From NCBI GenBank assembly GCA_005880615.1, contig VBID01000124.1:1-38488 (forward strand): DNA of 38,488 nt, written 5' to 3'. Positions 8,212 through 16,438 of this stretch are shown in pieces. The notes beneath the pieces are model-generated. The model did not search any database. It was not told the DNA's origin and was given only the letters and a program-made list of their open reading frames with translations. This DNA comes from Chloroflexota bacterium. Lineage in GTDB: Bacteria; Chloroflexota; Dormibacteria; CF-121. The position numbers were made by a program, and so were the translations under genes. Positions within the stretch are counted from its first letter, which is position 1. Every line of letters begins with the position of its first letter.

Positions 8212-9287
8212 CAGTCCCCGGCCAGGCTGCGGACCAGGTCCGCGACCGCATCTGCGGCCTGCGGCCGACCCAGCTGCGCCATGGCGCCGACCATGCGACG
8301 GTACCGTTCCGGGTCATCGAGGATGGCGCCCAGCTCGCGCAGCAGGCGCGGCCCATCGCACTCCTGATTGGCAATCAGGGCGGCCGCGCCCGCCTCTTCG
8401 AATGGCCTGGCGTTCAGGCGTTGGTGGCCACCCGCGAAGTCTCCCGGGACCAGGATCATGGGCACGCCGACGGCGCTGGTCTCACTCAGCGTGCTGGCTC
8501 CGGCCCGAGCCAGCACCAGGTCACTCGCTCGGAGGGCGGCCGCCAGATCCTCGGTAAACGCGAAGGGATGGTAGCGGCCGCGCTGCGACTCGGGAAGGCG
8601 CGCCCGCGCGCTCTCCATCATGGCCAGGTGCCTGGCTCCCGTCTGGTGCGTGACGCTGAGGTCGGGCCGGGCCAGCAGCTGGGGCAAGGCCTCGGCCACA
8701 GCCTGATTGATGCGCAGCGCGCCCTGGCTCCCACCCAGGACCAGGAGCCGGCGCGGCCGGTCGGGAAAATCCTGCTTGCGGACCTGGAAGTCTTGCCGCA
8801 CCGGCGTCCCCGTCAGCACCGCGCGGCCGTCGAGGTAGCCGGCCGACTCCTGGTAGGCGGTGGCAACAGCCCGAGCGAATCGGGCCAGCAGGCGAGTGGC
8901 CCGGCCCGGCTCGAGGTTCTGCTCCAGCAGCACGATAGGCAGGCCGCGCCGGGCGGCGGCCAGGATCACCGGGACGGTGACGTATCCACCGGTGCCGACC
9001 ACCGCGTCCGGCCGGAAGCGTCGGATGGCGCGCGACGCCAGCACATAGGCCCACGGCATGACGTATGGAAGCCGGAGGTTCCGCCAGACCGCGTCCGTGT
9101 ACAGACCCGCGGCCGGAATCGCTTGAAAGGGAATGCCGTGGCGGGGGATGATCTCCGCCTCCAGGCCGGTCTTGCTGCCCAGGTAGAGGACCTGCCCCTC
9201 AGGGTCCTTCCGCGACAGCGCCTGCGCGATCGCGATCGCGGGGAACAGGTGCCCACCCGTACCGCCGCCCGAGATCAACACGCGCAT
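8211..9287 (-). CDS. murG: MurG, lipid II-forming GlcNAc transferase
   Basis: Peripheral membrane GT-B glycosyltransferase that adds GlcNAc to lipid I to make lipid II. Visible motifs: GGGTGGHLFPAIAIA at the start (diphosphate-binding G loop), the second G loop VVGTGGYVTVPVILAA, the third loop LVLGGSQGALRIN, and the UDP-GlcNAc region RAGASTLSETSAVGVPMILVP with the conserved E of the family. 358 residues is standard. The start is fixed by the GGGTGGH motif; as a result the first 89 bases overlap the ftsW reading frame, an unusually long overlap for this cluster. Ends overlapping murC (ATGA). Confidence 0.97.
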   Translation of the reverse strand: MRVLISGGGTGGHLFPAIAIAQALSRKDPEGQVLYLGSKTGLEAEIIPRHGIPFQAIPAAGLYTDAVWRNLRLPYVMPWAYVLASRAIRRFRPDAVVGTGGYVTVPVILAAARRGLPIVLLEQNLEPGRATRLLARFARAVATAYQESAGYLDGRAVLTGTPVRQDFQVRKQDFPDRPRRLLVLGGSQGALRINQAVAEALPQLLARPDLSVTHQTGARHLAMMESARARLPESQRGRYHPFAFTEDLAAALRASDLVLARAGASTLSETSAVGVPMILVPGDFAGGHQRLNARPFEEAGAAALIANQECDGPRLLRELGAILDDPERYRRMVGAMAQLGRPQAADAVADLVRSLAGD

Positions 9288-10455
9288 GTCGTATCCAGCC
9301 CACCTTCTCGCCTTGGACGGCGATGTTCATCAGTATGCCGACCGCGAGCAACGAGATGGCCAGGGAGGAGCCGCCGTAGCTGATGAACGGCAGCGGGATG
9401 CCGGTCGTGGGCAGGGTCACCGTCACGGCCGCGATATTGATCACCGCCTGGGCGGTGATCCAGGTGGTGATGCCGCAGGCCAGCAAGGACCCGAACAGGT
9501 CCGGGGCGCGCAGCGCAATCCGGTACCCGCGATAGGTAAAGACGGCGAACAGGACCAGCACCGCCGTGGTGCCGAGCAGCCCGGTCTCCTCGCCCACGAT
9601 GGCGAAGATAAAGTCGGTGTGCGCAAAGGGGAGCCACTGGTATTTCTGGATGCTCTGGCCCAGGCCGACGCCGAAAATCCCGCCGGAGCCAAGCGCCAGG
9701 ATCGACTGGATGGACTGGAAACCACTGTTCAGGGGATCGGCCCACGGGTTCAGGAACGCCATGATCCGGTGAAACCGGTACGGCTCCATGCGGATCAGCG
9801 CCGCGATGGCCAGGGCGACGATCGCCACCAGCAGCAGCACGTGGCGCTTGCGTGAGCCCGCCACCAGGAACTGGCTCAGCATGATGGCCGCCAGGATCAA
9901 GGTGGTGCCCAGATCGCGCTCGAGCATCACCAGGCCGGTGATCAGCGCCAACAGCGCCAGGAAGGGGAGCACGCCTTCTTCCACGGAATGCAATCGGTCG
10001 CGGCGCCGCTCCAGCCAGGAGGCCATGTAGAGCAGCACGGCCACCTTTGCCAGCTCGGCCGGCTGCATCTCCAGCGGGCCGAACTTGAGCCAGCGGCGCG
10101 CGCCGTTGCTGGTCACACCCAGATGCGGGACGAAGACCAGCAGGAGGAGGGCCAGGCTGCCAAGCGCCAGCGGCCGGACCAGCGGACGCAAGCGGTGATA
10201 GTCGAGCTGGGCGCAGCCCCACAGCAGGCCGGCCCCCAACACCAACCAGACCAGCTGTCGTTCGAAATAGTAGGCGGCGTTGCGGTGCCAGAGCCACCCC
10301 TGCGACTCGGATGCGGAGAAGACCATCACCAGCCCGAACGCGGCCAGCCCGCCCACGGCCAGCAGCAAGCCGCGGTCGCCGCGCCGCCAGAGGGTGCTCC
10401 ATCCCGGCAGGGGCACCGGCATGGACACCAGGGTGAGGCCGCGATGCCGCTTCAT
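9199..10455 (-). CDS. ftsW: FtsW, SEDS-family septal peptidoglycan polymerase
   Basis: Multi-pass SEDS glycosyltransferase that polymerises lipid II at the septum together with the class B PBP encoded three genes upstream. About ten membrane segments are apparent. Family signatures include the W-x-x-R-N-A-A-Y-Y-F-x-R-Q stretch early, GARRWLKFGPLEMQPAELAK in the middle, FAHTDFIFAIVGEETGLLG and the final GIPLPFISYGGSSL. The ATG at 10455 overlaps the murD stop and has GGAGGT six bases upstream. After the last membrane segment (ILMNIAVQGEKV) the frame runs on for about 30 arginine-rich residues inside murG before its stop. Confidence 0.96.
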   Translation of the reverse strand: MKRHRGLTLVSMPVPLPGWSTLWRRGDRGLLLAVGGLAAFGLVMVFSASESQGWLWHRNAAYYFERQLVWLVLGAGLLWGCAQLDYHRLRPLVRPLALGSLALLLLVFVPHLGVTSNGARRWLKFGPLEMQPAELAKVAVLLYMASWLERRRDRLHSVEEGVLPFLALLALITGLVMLERDLGTTLILAAIMLSQFLVAGSRKRHVLLLVAIVALAIAALIRMEPYRFHRIMAFLNPWADPLNSGFQSIQSILALGSGGIFGVGLGQSIQKYQWLPFAHTDFIFAIVGEETGLLGTTAVLVLFAVFTYRGYRIALRAPDLFGSLLACGITTWITAQAVINIAAVTVTLPTTGIPLPFISYGGSSLAISLLAVGILMNIAVQGEKVGWIRHARVDLGRRYGWAPVPRDRDRAGAVAEGP

Positions 10456-11795
10456 GCGCCGACCTCCGCGCGCACCGCGGCCTTGAAGCGGCGGCCGCGG
10501 TCCTCGAAGTCGGTGAACATGTCGTAGCTGGCGAAGGCGGGGGACAGCACCACCACCGAGCCCAAGGGCGCGGCGTGCGCCGCCCGGCGCACGGCGTCCT
10601 TCAGGTCGTCGGCGCGTTCGGCGCGAACCAGTCCATGGGCGCGCACCCGCTGCACCAACTCATCCCCGGTCTCGCCCATCGCCACCAGCGCCGCGGCGCG
10701 CTGGGCGATGACGCGCGCCAGCGGGTCCAGGTCCATGCCCTTGTTGCGCCCACCGGCGATCAGGATGATCGGCTCCCGGAAGGCTTCCAGTGCCCGCGAG
10801 GTCGAGTCGGGCGTGGTGGCCTTGGAGTCGTTGTACCAGCGGACCCCGTGGAAGGTCCCCACCAGCTCCAGCCGATGCTCGAGGCCTTTGAAGGCGAGCA
10901 CCGCGGCCCGCATCCGATCGAGCGCAACTCCAGCCGCGTGGCCGGCACCAACCGCCGCCAGCACGTTGCTCACGTTGTGCTCACCGGGCAGCGGCACCTC
11001 CGCGGCCGGCATCACCCGGGCACCGGCCACGGTGATCCATCCCTCTCGGAGGACCGCGCCGGCGTCGAGGTCCAACCGCCGGGTGCTGAACGGCAGCGCT
11101 CGGCCGCGCGTCCGGGCACGGAAATACTCGTACGATGGGTCGTCGGCGTTCAGGATGGCGGCGTCCTCGGATGTCATGAAGGCGATGGCCTTGGCCTTGA
11201 TCTCCCGGTACCGCTCGAACGTCTGGTGCCGGTCGAGATGGTTCTGGCTGACATTGAGGATGGCGCCGATGCGCAGCCTGGGCTGAGCGACGGACTCCAG
11301 CTGAAAGCTGCTCAGCTCGAGAACCATCCAGCTGTCGTCGGTGACCTGGTCCAGCCGGTCCAGCACGGTCTCGCCGATGTTCCCGCCCCGGATCACGCGC
11401 AGCCCGCCCGCCGCAAACAGGTCTGCGGTCAGCGCAGTGGTGGTGGTCTTGCCATTCGTGCCGGTGATGCCGGCGATGGGGGCCGGGCAAAAACTGAAAA
11501 ATAGGTCCATCTCGCTGGTCACGCCGATGCCCTGCCGCCGAGCGGCCTGCACGAGCGGCAGGTCCCAGGGCACGCCCGGGCTGACCACCACCAGGTCGCG
11601 GCCGTTCAGATCGGCCTCCGAATAGCCACCCACCCGACCGTCGACGCCGGCCGCGTGCAGGGCCGCCCGCAGCTCCGGCGTGTCGTTCCGATCAACCACC
11701 CGCACGCTGCCGCCCTGCTTCTGGATGAAGGCGGACGCCGCCCGCCCACTGCGCCCAAAGCCAATGACCAGGGCGTGCGCGTGCTGCAGGTTCAC
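10452..11795 (-). CDS. murD: UDP-N-acetylmuramoylalanine--D-glutamate ligase
   Basis: Cytoplasmic Mur ligase adding D-glutamate to UDP-MurNAc-L-Ala. N-terminal Rossmann-type domain with VIGFGRSGRAAS, a flavodoxin-like SPGVPW, P-loop GITGTNGKTTTTALT, ELSSFQLE, NVSQNHLDRH and the C-terminal NDSKATTPDSTSRAL plus LLSPA-like VVLSPAFASYDMF. 447 residues is normal. Starts at GTG overlapping the mraY stop (GTGA) and ends in an ATGA overlap with ftsW. Confidence 0.97.
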   Translation of the reverse strand: MNLQHAHALVIGFGRSGRAASAFIQKQGGSVRVVDRNDTPELRAALHAAGVDGRVGGYSEADLNGRDLVVVSPGVPWDLPLVQAARRQGIGVTSEMDLFFSFCPAPIAGITGTNGKTTTTALTADLFAAGGLRVIRGGNIGETVLDRLDQVTDDSWMVLELSSFQLESVAQPRLRIGAILNVSQNHLDRHQTFERYREIKAKAIAFMTSEDAAILNADDPSYEYFRARTRGRALPFSTRRLDLDAGAVLREGWITVAGARVMPAAEVPLPGEHNVSNVLAAVGAGHAAGVALDRMRAAVLAFKGLEHRLELVGTFHGVRWYNDSKATTPDSTSRALEAFREPIILIAGGRNKGMDLDPLARVIAQRAAALVAMGETGDELVQRVRAHGLVRAERADDLKDAVRRAAHAAPLGSVVVLSPAFASYDMFTDFEDRGRRFKAAVRAEVGA

Positions 11796-12751
11796 GCCCT
11801 GCCTCCGGCCGGGGCCAGGGCCAGGGTGAGCAGCGCCGCGATCAACCCGACGGCCCAGAAGGAGAGCGCCACCCGGGTATCGGACCAGCCGCCGAGGATG
11901 AAGTGGTTGTGCAACGGCGACATCCGGAGGATCCGCCGGCCGGTGCGCTTGAAGCTGGCCACCTGGGCGATGACCGAGACGGTTTCCGCCACCAGGACGA
12001 CGGCCAGCACTGGCAAGTACCAGAGGACGCCGCCGACGATGGCCGCCGCCACCAGGGCATTCCCCAGCGCCAGGCTGCCGGTGTCCCCCATAAACACCCG
12101 CGCGGGGGAGAGGTTGTAGACCAGGAAGGCGAGCAGCAAGCCGGTGAGGATGGCCGGCAGCCAGGCGGCCGCCGCATGCTGGCTCCGCAGGGCGATCAGG
12201 GTCAGGGTGGCGAAGGCGATGGCGCCCACTCCGGCGGCCAGCCCGTCGCTCCCGTCGGTGAGGTTAAAGGCGTTGGTTCCGGCGACGAAGGCTACGGCCC
12301 CCAGCGGGATCAGCCAGGCGCCCAGGTTGACCGGGTGCCAGAACGGTACGGCCTGGACGGCAAAGCCCCACCGCCAGCCCAGGAAGGCGAGGACGAGACC
12401 GGTGAGCAGCTGGATCAGGACTTTCTCCCGCGCCCGCAGCCCGAGGTTCTGCCGGGCCAGCACTTTGCGCAGGTCGTCCACCAGGCCGAGCCCCCCGCCG
12501 CCCAGCAGCGCCAGGAGCACCAGGCCCCCCGCGCGGCTCCGATCGAACACCAGGTAGAGGATCAGCCCGAGCGCGAGGAAGACGATCCCGCCGGCGGTCG
12601 GCGTCCCCGACCGGCTCTGATGTGACGGCGGCCCCTCCTCGCGGATGGGCTGCCCCACCCCCGCCCTGGCCAGCCAGCCGATCACCATCGGATACACCGC
12701 CGCCCCCGCCCCAAACGCAAGGACGAACGCCAGCAGCGCTCGAAGGACCAT
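11792..12751 (-). CDS. mraY: MraY, phospho-MurNAc-pentapeptide transferase
   Basis: Integral membrane enzyme that attaches phospho-MurNAc-pentapeptide to undecaprenyl phosphate, forming lipid I. Motifs: the PSHQSRSGTPTAGG loop, the first aspartate pair GLVDDLRKV, TNAFNLTDGSDGLAAG, the metal-binding MGDTGSLALG and a C-terminal histidine loop. About ten hydrophobic spans fit the family; 319 residues is on the short side. Two positions differ from the usual pattern: NLTDGSDGL where NLTDGLDGL is common, and PLHNHF where a triple-His P(I/L)HHHF is common. Overlaps murF and murD by four bases each. Confidence 0.95.
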   Translation of the reverse strand: MVLRALLAFVLAFGAGAAVYPMVIGWLARAGVGQPIREEGPPSHQSRSGTPTAGGIVFLALGLILYLVFDRSRAGGLVLLALLGGGGLGLVDDLRKVLARQNLGLRAREKVLIQLLTGLVLAFLGWRWGFAVQAVPFWHPVNLGAWLIPLGAVAFVAGTNAFNLTDGSDGLAAGVGAIAFATLTLIALRSQHAAAAWLPAILTGLLLAFLVYNLSPARVFMGDTGSLALGNALVAAAIVGGVLWYLPVLAVVLVAETVSVIAQVASFKRTGRRILRMSPLHNHFILGGWSDTRVALSFWAVGLIAALLTLALAPAGGRA

Positions 12752-14166
12752 CAGGGCTGCTCGAGGGCCTCGACGAGCCGCTCCAGCCGCATGCCGCGGG
12801 AGCCTTTGATCAGGACCACCGTATCGGTTGACAACAATGGCTCCAGCCGGGTGAGGGCGACGTCGACTCCCGACACGGCCGACGCCCGCTCGGGAGTCAT
12901 CCCGGCTCCGCGGGCGGCCCCCACAACGCGATTGGCGTAGGCGCCCAGGACGAAGAGATGATCCGTGCTCTGCGCCGCCATCCGGCCGAGCTCGTCGTGG
13001 GCCTGATCGGCGTGGTCTCCCAGCTCCAGCATGTCGCCCAGCACCGCCACGCGCACGGCGCCGCTGGGGGCGGTCCGAAGCACGGACAGCGCGGCCCGCA
13101 TCGATCCCGGGCTGGCGTTGTAGGTGTCGTCGATCAGCCGGGCCCCGCCCCGCCCGGCTAGCAGGCTCATTCGGTGGGCGCCGGTCTGAAAGCCCCGCAG
13201 CGCGGAGGCGATGGCCCGGGGGTCGAAGTCGAACTCGAGGGCGATGGCCGCGGTGGCCAGAGCATTCGAGATCAGATGCTGACCCGGGACCCGGAGGAAA
13301 ACGTCGGCGTCACCCCGCGCGGTCTTCAGACGAAAGCTGCTGCCGTCCAGGCCGTGGAGGCGGACCTGCTCCGCCCGCACCTCGGCTTGCTTGGAAAACC
13401 CGAAGGTCCGGCTGCGCCGGGCGACGGCGGCCATCTTGAGGACGTTGGCATCGTCGGCGTTCAGCACCGCCAGGCCGTCGGGGCGCAGCCCCTCGACCAG
13501 TTCCCGCTTGGCGGCGGCCACCGCCTCGATGGAGCCCAGGTACCCCACGTGGGCGATGCCCACATTGAGCACTGCCGCGATGGACGGGGGCGCCATGCTG
13601 GTCAGCTCGTGGATCTCGCCGGCGCGCGACATCGCATACTCCAGCACCAGGACTCGGTCCGCGTCGTCGAGGTCGAAGACGGTCATCGGGATGCCCGTGT
13701 AGGTGTTCAGGTTGCCTTCGCTCTTGCGCACGCGCAGGCGTCGACCCAGGACCTGGGCGACCATCTCCTTGGTCGTCGTCTTCCCGGCGCTGCCGGTAAT
13801 GCCCACGATCGGCACCGGGTGGGCGTCCACGATCCCCCGGGTCAGGTCCACCAGGGCACGGCGGCTATCCGGCACGCGCACGACCGAGACCGTCGCGGGA
13901 GCTGCGGCGGGCACGACTTCGCACAGGATGGCGCCCGCGCCGCGCTCGATGGCCTGGCCGATAAACGCGTGCCCATCCTGGGCCTCGCCCTTCAGGGCCA
14001 CGAAGAGATCCCCCGGGGTCACCTCCCGGGAATCCGTGTACAGGTGCGCCAGGGGCTGGTCAGGCGGACCGCCGACCAGCGTGCCGCCCGTATAGGCGAT
14101 GACCTCATCCACCCCGGGTCCCATGAGGACATTATTAGTGGTTGCCCGCCGGCGTCCGAGCGTCAT
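12751..14166 (-). CDS. murF: UDP-N-acetylmuramoyl-tripeptide--D-alanyl-D-alanine ligase
   Basis: Adds the D-Ala-D-Ala made by Ddl to the UDP-MurNAc tripeptide. N-terminal domain with TDSREVTPGDLFVALKG, P-loop VGITGSAGKTTTKEM, then EGNLNTYTGIPMTV, the NVGIAHVGYLGS metal/nucleotide segment, DDTYNASPGSMRAAL and VLGDMLELGDHADQAH. The start is uncertain: the ATG at 14166 touches the ftsI stop (TGATG, one-base overlap), an ATG at 14187 lies inside ftsI, and an ATG at 14124 or GTG at 14112 would begin just before VDEVIAYTGG, closer to family N-termini. I use 14166 (471 residues). It follows ftsI directly; murE, which often sits between them, is missing. Confidence 0.94.
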   Translation of the reverse strand: MTLGRRRATTNNVLMGPGVDEVIAYTGGTLVGGPPDQPLAHLYTDSREVTPGDLFVALKGEAQDGHAFIGQAIERGAGAILCEVVPAAAPATVSVVRVPDSRRALVDLTRGIVDAHPVPIVGITGSAGKTTTKEMVAQVLGRRLRVRKSEGNLNTYTGIPMTVFDLDDADRVLVLEYAMSRAGEIHELTSMAPPSIAAVLNVGIAHVGYLGSIEAVAAAKRELVEGLRPDGLAVLNADDANVLKMAAVARRSRTFGFSKQAEVRAEQVRLHGLDGSSFRLKTARGDADVFLRVPGQHLISNALATAAIALEFDFDPRAIASALRGFQTGAHRMSLLAGRGGARLIDDTYNASPGSMRAALSVLRTAPSGAVRVAVLGDMLELGDHADQAHDELGRMAAQSTDHLFVLGAYANRVVGAARGAGMTPERASAVSGVDVALTRLEPLLSTDTVVLIKGSRGMRLERLVEALEQP

Positions 14167-15887
14167 CACTGGGGGGCGATATTCCATTGGGTGATTAGGG
14201 CCGAGGCCACCGCCTTCCAGATGGGGGCGGCCACGTAGGCGCCTTCGAACAGGATCTTGGGCTTGCGGACGATCACCAGCATGGTGAACTGCGGGTGATC
14301 GACTGGCACGAATCCGACAAATGACCCGATGACCTCGCCCGAGGGATAGGTGCCGTTCTCGGGGATGTTGGCGGTCCCGGTCTTGCCGGCAATCTTGCCG
14401 CGGAATCCATCGATCCGAGCGGCATACCCAGAGCCGTGCTCCACCACCCCGACCATCATCTGGCGCATTTGGTTCACCGTGGTGGGAGCCAGCACGTGGC
14501 GGATCACCCTCGGCGCGACCGGGTGGGCGACCCCGCGGGCGTCGATCACCTGGTCCACCACGTGCGGCCAGACCAGGTCGCCGCCGCTGGCGATGACGTT
14601 GATTGCCCCCAGCATTTGAATCGGGGTGACGTCGACGCCCTGCCCGAACGACGCCGTGGCCAGCTCCACCGGCCGCCAGTTCGCGTAGGCGCCCAACGTC
14701 GCATTCACCTCGCCGGCCAGATCGATGCTAGTCCGCTGGCCGACCCCGAACTGGGACAGGGACTCGAAGAAGGCGGGGCCACCCTCTAGCTGCTCGGCCT
14801 TGATGGCGCCTACGTTCAACGACTTCTCCAGCACCTGGGTCATGGTCACGACCCCGTGGGCCTTGTTGTCCCAGTTCTTGATCCGGTAGCCGCCGATGAC
14901 CACGCTGCCCGTCTCATTGAAGGTCGTTGTGGGCGTGATGGCGTGCCGGTCGAGGGCGCCGGACAGGGTCACGACCTTCATCACCGAGCCCGGCTCATAC
15001 AGGTCGGACACGTTGGAGTCGACGAACAGGCGCGGGTTCTGGTCGGCGACCGCGCTGAACAGGTTGGCGTCATAGGTCGGGATGTCAGCCCAGGCCACGA
15101 TGCGCCCCGTGGTCGGCTCCATGATCAGGATTGATCCGCTCTCGGCCTCGACCTTCTTGATGCCGTCGGCGAGCGCGCGCTCGGCCGCCACCTGGATGGC
15201 GCCATCGATGGTCAGCTGCAGGCTCGCCCCATTGATGGGCTCGACCCGCGTGCGATCGCTGAGGACGATCGGCCGGCCGGTGATGTCGCGGAAGGTGGCC
15301 TCGTACCCATTGGTCCCGGCCAGCTGCTGGTCGTAATAGCCTTCGATCCCGTAAGCGCCCTGACCGCTGTCGTTGACGAAGCCCAGCAGGTTCGCGGCCA
15401 GGCTGGTGCCCGGCACCGCGCCCTCGAGATAGCTCCGCTGCGACTCGGCGATTTTTCCGATCCCCGGCTGGGCCAGCGCCTCGACCTGGTGCGCGACCGA
15501 GGCGGGTACCCGCCGTTTCAGGTAGACGAACTTGCGCGTGGTGGCGAGTTTGGCCAGCAGGTCGGCCGGCGCCATCCCGAGCACCCCGCCGAGGCGGTCC
15601 GCCACCTCGGCCCGGTCCGCCGTCGGAATCAGGTCCGGCGAGGCAAAGATGCTGAAGACGGGAGTGTTCGTGACCAGCGGCGCGCCGTACCGATCGAGCA
15701 GGCGGCCGCGCACGGCCGGCAGGATCAGCCGGTCGTCGTGCTGGGCTCTGGCCACGGCGGCCAGGTCGCGGTGCCGGATCGCCTGCCAGTAGCCGAGCCG
15801 CCCCAGCAGCACGAGGTACGCCATCAGGGCCAGGGCCAGCAGGCTGAGCACCCGAGCCCGCGGCTCGACGTCCTCGACCGTCCTCAT
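14166..15887 (-). CDS. ftsI: class B penicillin-binding protein, FtsI/PBP3 type
   Basis: Septal peptidoglycan transpeptidase, the partner of FtsW. One N-terminal membrane anchor (about residues 12-29), a dimerisation/pedestal domain with GRLLDRYGAPLVTN, and a transpeptidase domain with the catalytic S301-V-M-K304, S356-L-N358 and K502-T-G504. The motifs GYYDQQLAGTNG and FVGFVPVDHPQF are also typical. At 573 residues it ends just after the transpeptidase domain with no PASTA repeats. Lies 19 bases after ftsL; the region before the ATG is G-rich rather than a clean Shine-Dalgarno. Confidence 0.95.
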   Translation of the reverse strand: MRTVEDVEPRARVLSLLALALMAYLVLLGRLGYWQAIRHRDLAAVARAQHDDRLILPAVRGRLLDRYGAPLVTNTPVFSIFASPDLIPTADRAEVADRLGGVLGMAPADLLAKLATTRKFVYLKRRVPASVAHQVEALAQPGIGKIAESQRSYLEGAVPGTSLAANLLGFVNDSGQGAYGIEGYYDQQLAGTNGYEATFRDITGRPIVLSDRTRVEPINGASLQLTIDGAIQVAAERALADGIKKVEAESGSILIMEPTTGRIVAWADIPTYDANLFSAVADQNPRLFVDSNVSDLYEPGSVMKVVTLSGALDRHAITPTTTFNETGSVVIGGYRIKNWDNKAHGVVTMTQVLEKSLNVGAIKAEQLEGGPAFFESLSQFGVGQRTSIDLAGEVNATLGAYANWRPVELATASFGQGVDVTPIQMLGAINVIASGGDLVWPHVVDQVIDARGVAHPVAPRVIRHVLAPTTVNQMRQMMVGVVEHGSGYAARIDGFRGKIAGKTGTANIPENGTYPSGEVIGSFVGFVPVDHPQFTMLVIVRKPKILFEGAYVAAPIWKAVASALITQWNIAPQ

Positions 15888-15906
15888 AGGGCCCCCGGAT
15901 GCCGTA

Positions 15907-16395
15907 CTAGGGCGTGCCGGCTTCGACGTCCAGCGGCCGGCCGATCACGCCGCTGAGGACGGCCAACAGGCCAGTCCACAGCCCACCCCGCCCCTGCGCC
16001 GGCCGGGGGGCCAGCGCAATCGGAGACGTGGCGCCGCGGACGTACTGCCAGCGGGCCGGACGGCTCAGCCCCAGGGCGACCGCCGCTGCGTCCACTCGAT
16101 TGGCGGCCCGCGCCTGGGCCAGTCGCGCCTGCAGGTCGTCGCGCTCCGCCTGGAGCTTCGCTTGCTCCTGCTTCAGCGCGCTGATTTGATAGCTCTGCTG
16201 GGTCGCGGCAGCCGACTGGGCTACCAGCACCAGGGCGGCGGCCAACACCACCAGGCCGGCCAGCAGCGGCTGGCCCGGGAACCGAGCCCGGCTCCGGCGC
16301 GCACGCGAAGGGGGGGACGTGCGCGCCGGAGTGGTCGACTCGGGCCGGCGAGGTCGCAAGACCAGTAGACGCCCAGGAGGGAGGGGTTCTACCAT
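15907..16395 (-). CDS. ftsL: FtsL/DivIC-type division protein
   Basis: Small bitopic protein of the FtsQLB complex. A basic proline-rich cytoplasmic tail (about 1-41), one membrane segment (about 43-64, PLLAGLVVLAAALVLVAQ), then a likely leucine-zipper coiled coil (about 65-98, QISALKQEQAKLQAERDDLQARL) and AAALGLSRP, as in FtsL. About 35 extra residues follow, including a second weakly hydrophobic stretch (GLWTGLLAVLSGVIG). Start at the ATG at 16395 with AGAGGT just upstream; the longer frame to 16455 would overlap rsmH. Sequence similarity in this family is low; the call rests on topology and on position between rsmH and ftsI. Confidence 0.82.
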   Translation of the reverse strand: MVEPLPPGRLLVLRPRRPESTTPARTSPPSRARRSRARFPGQPLLAGLVVLAAALVLVAQSAAATQQSYQISALKQEQAKLQAERDDLQARLAQARAANRVDAAAVALGLSRPARWQYVRGATSPIALAPRPAQGRGGLWTGLLAVLSGVIGRPLDVEAGTP

Positions 16396-16438
16396 GCGAC
16401 CTCTTAGATATGGACTTGTCCGAAGGACTCGATGACGC

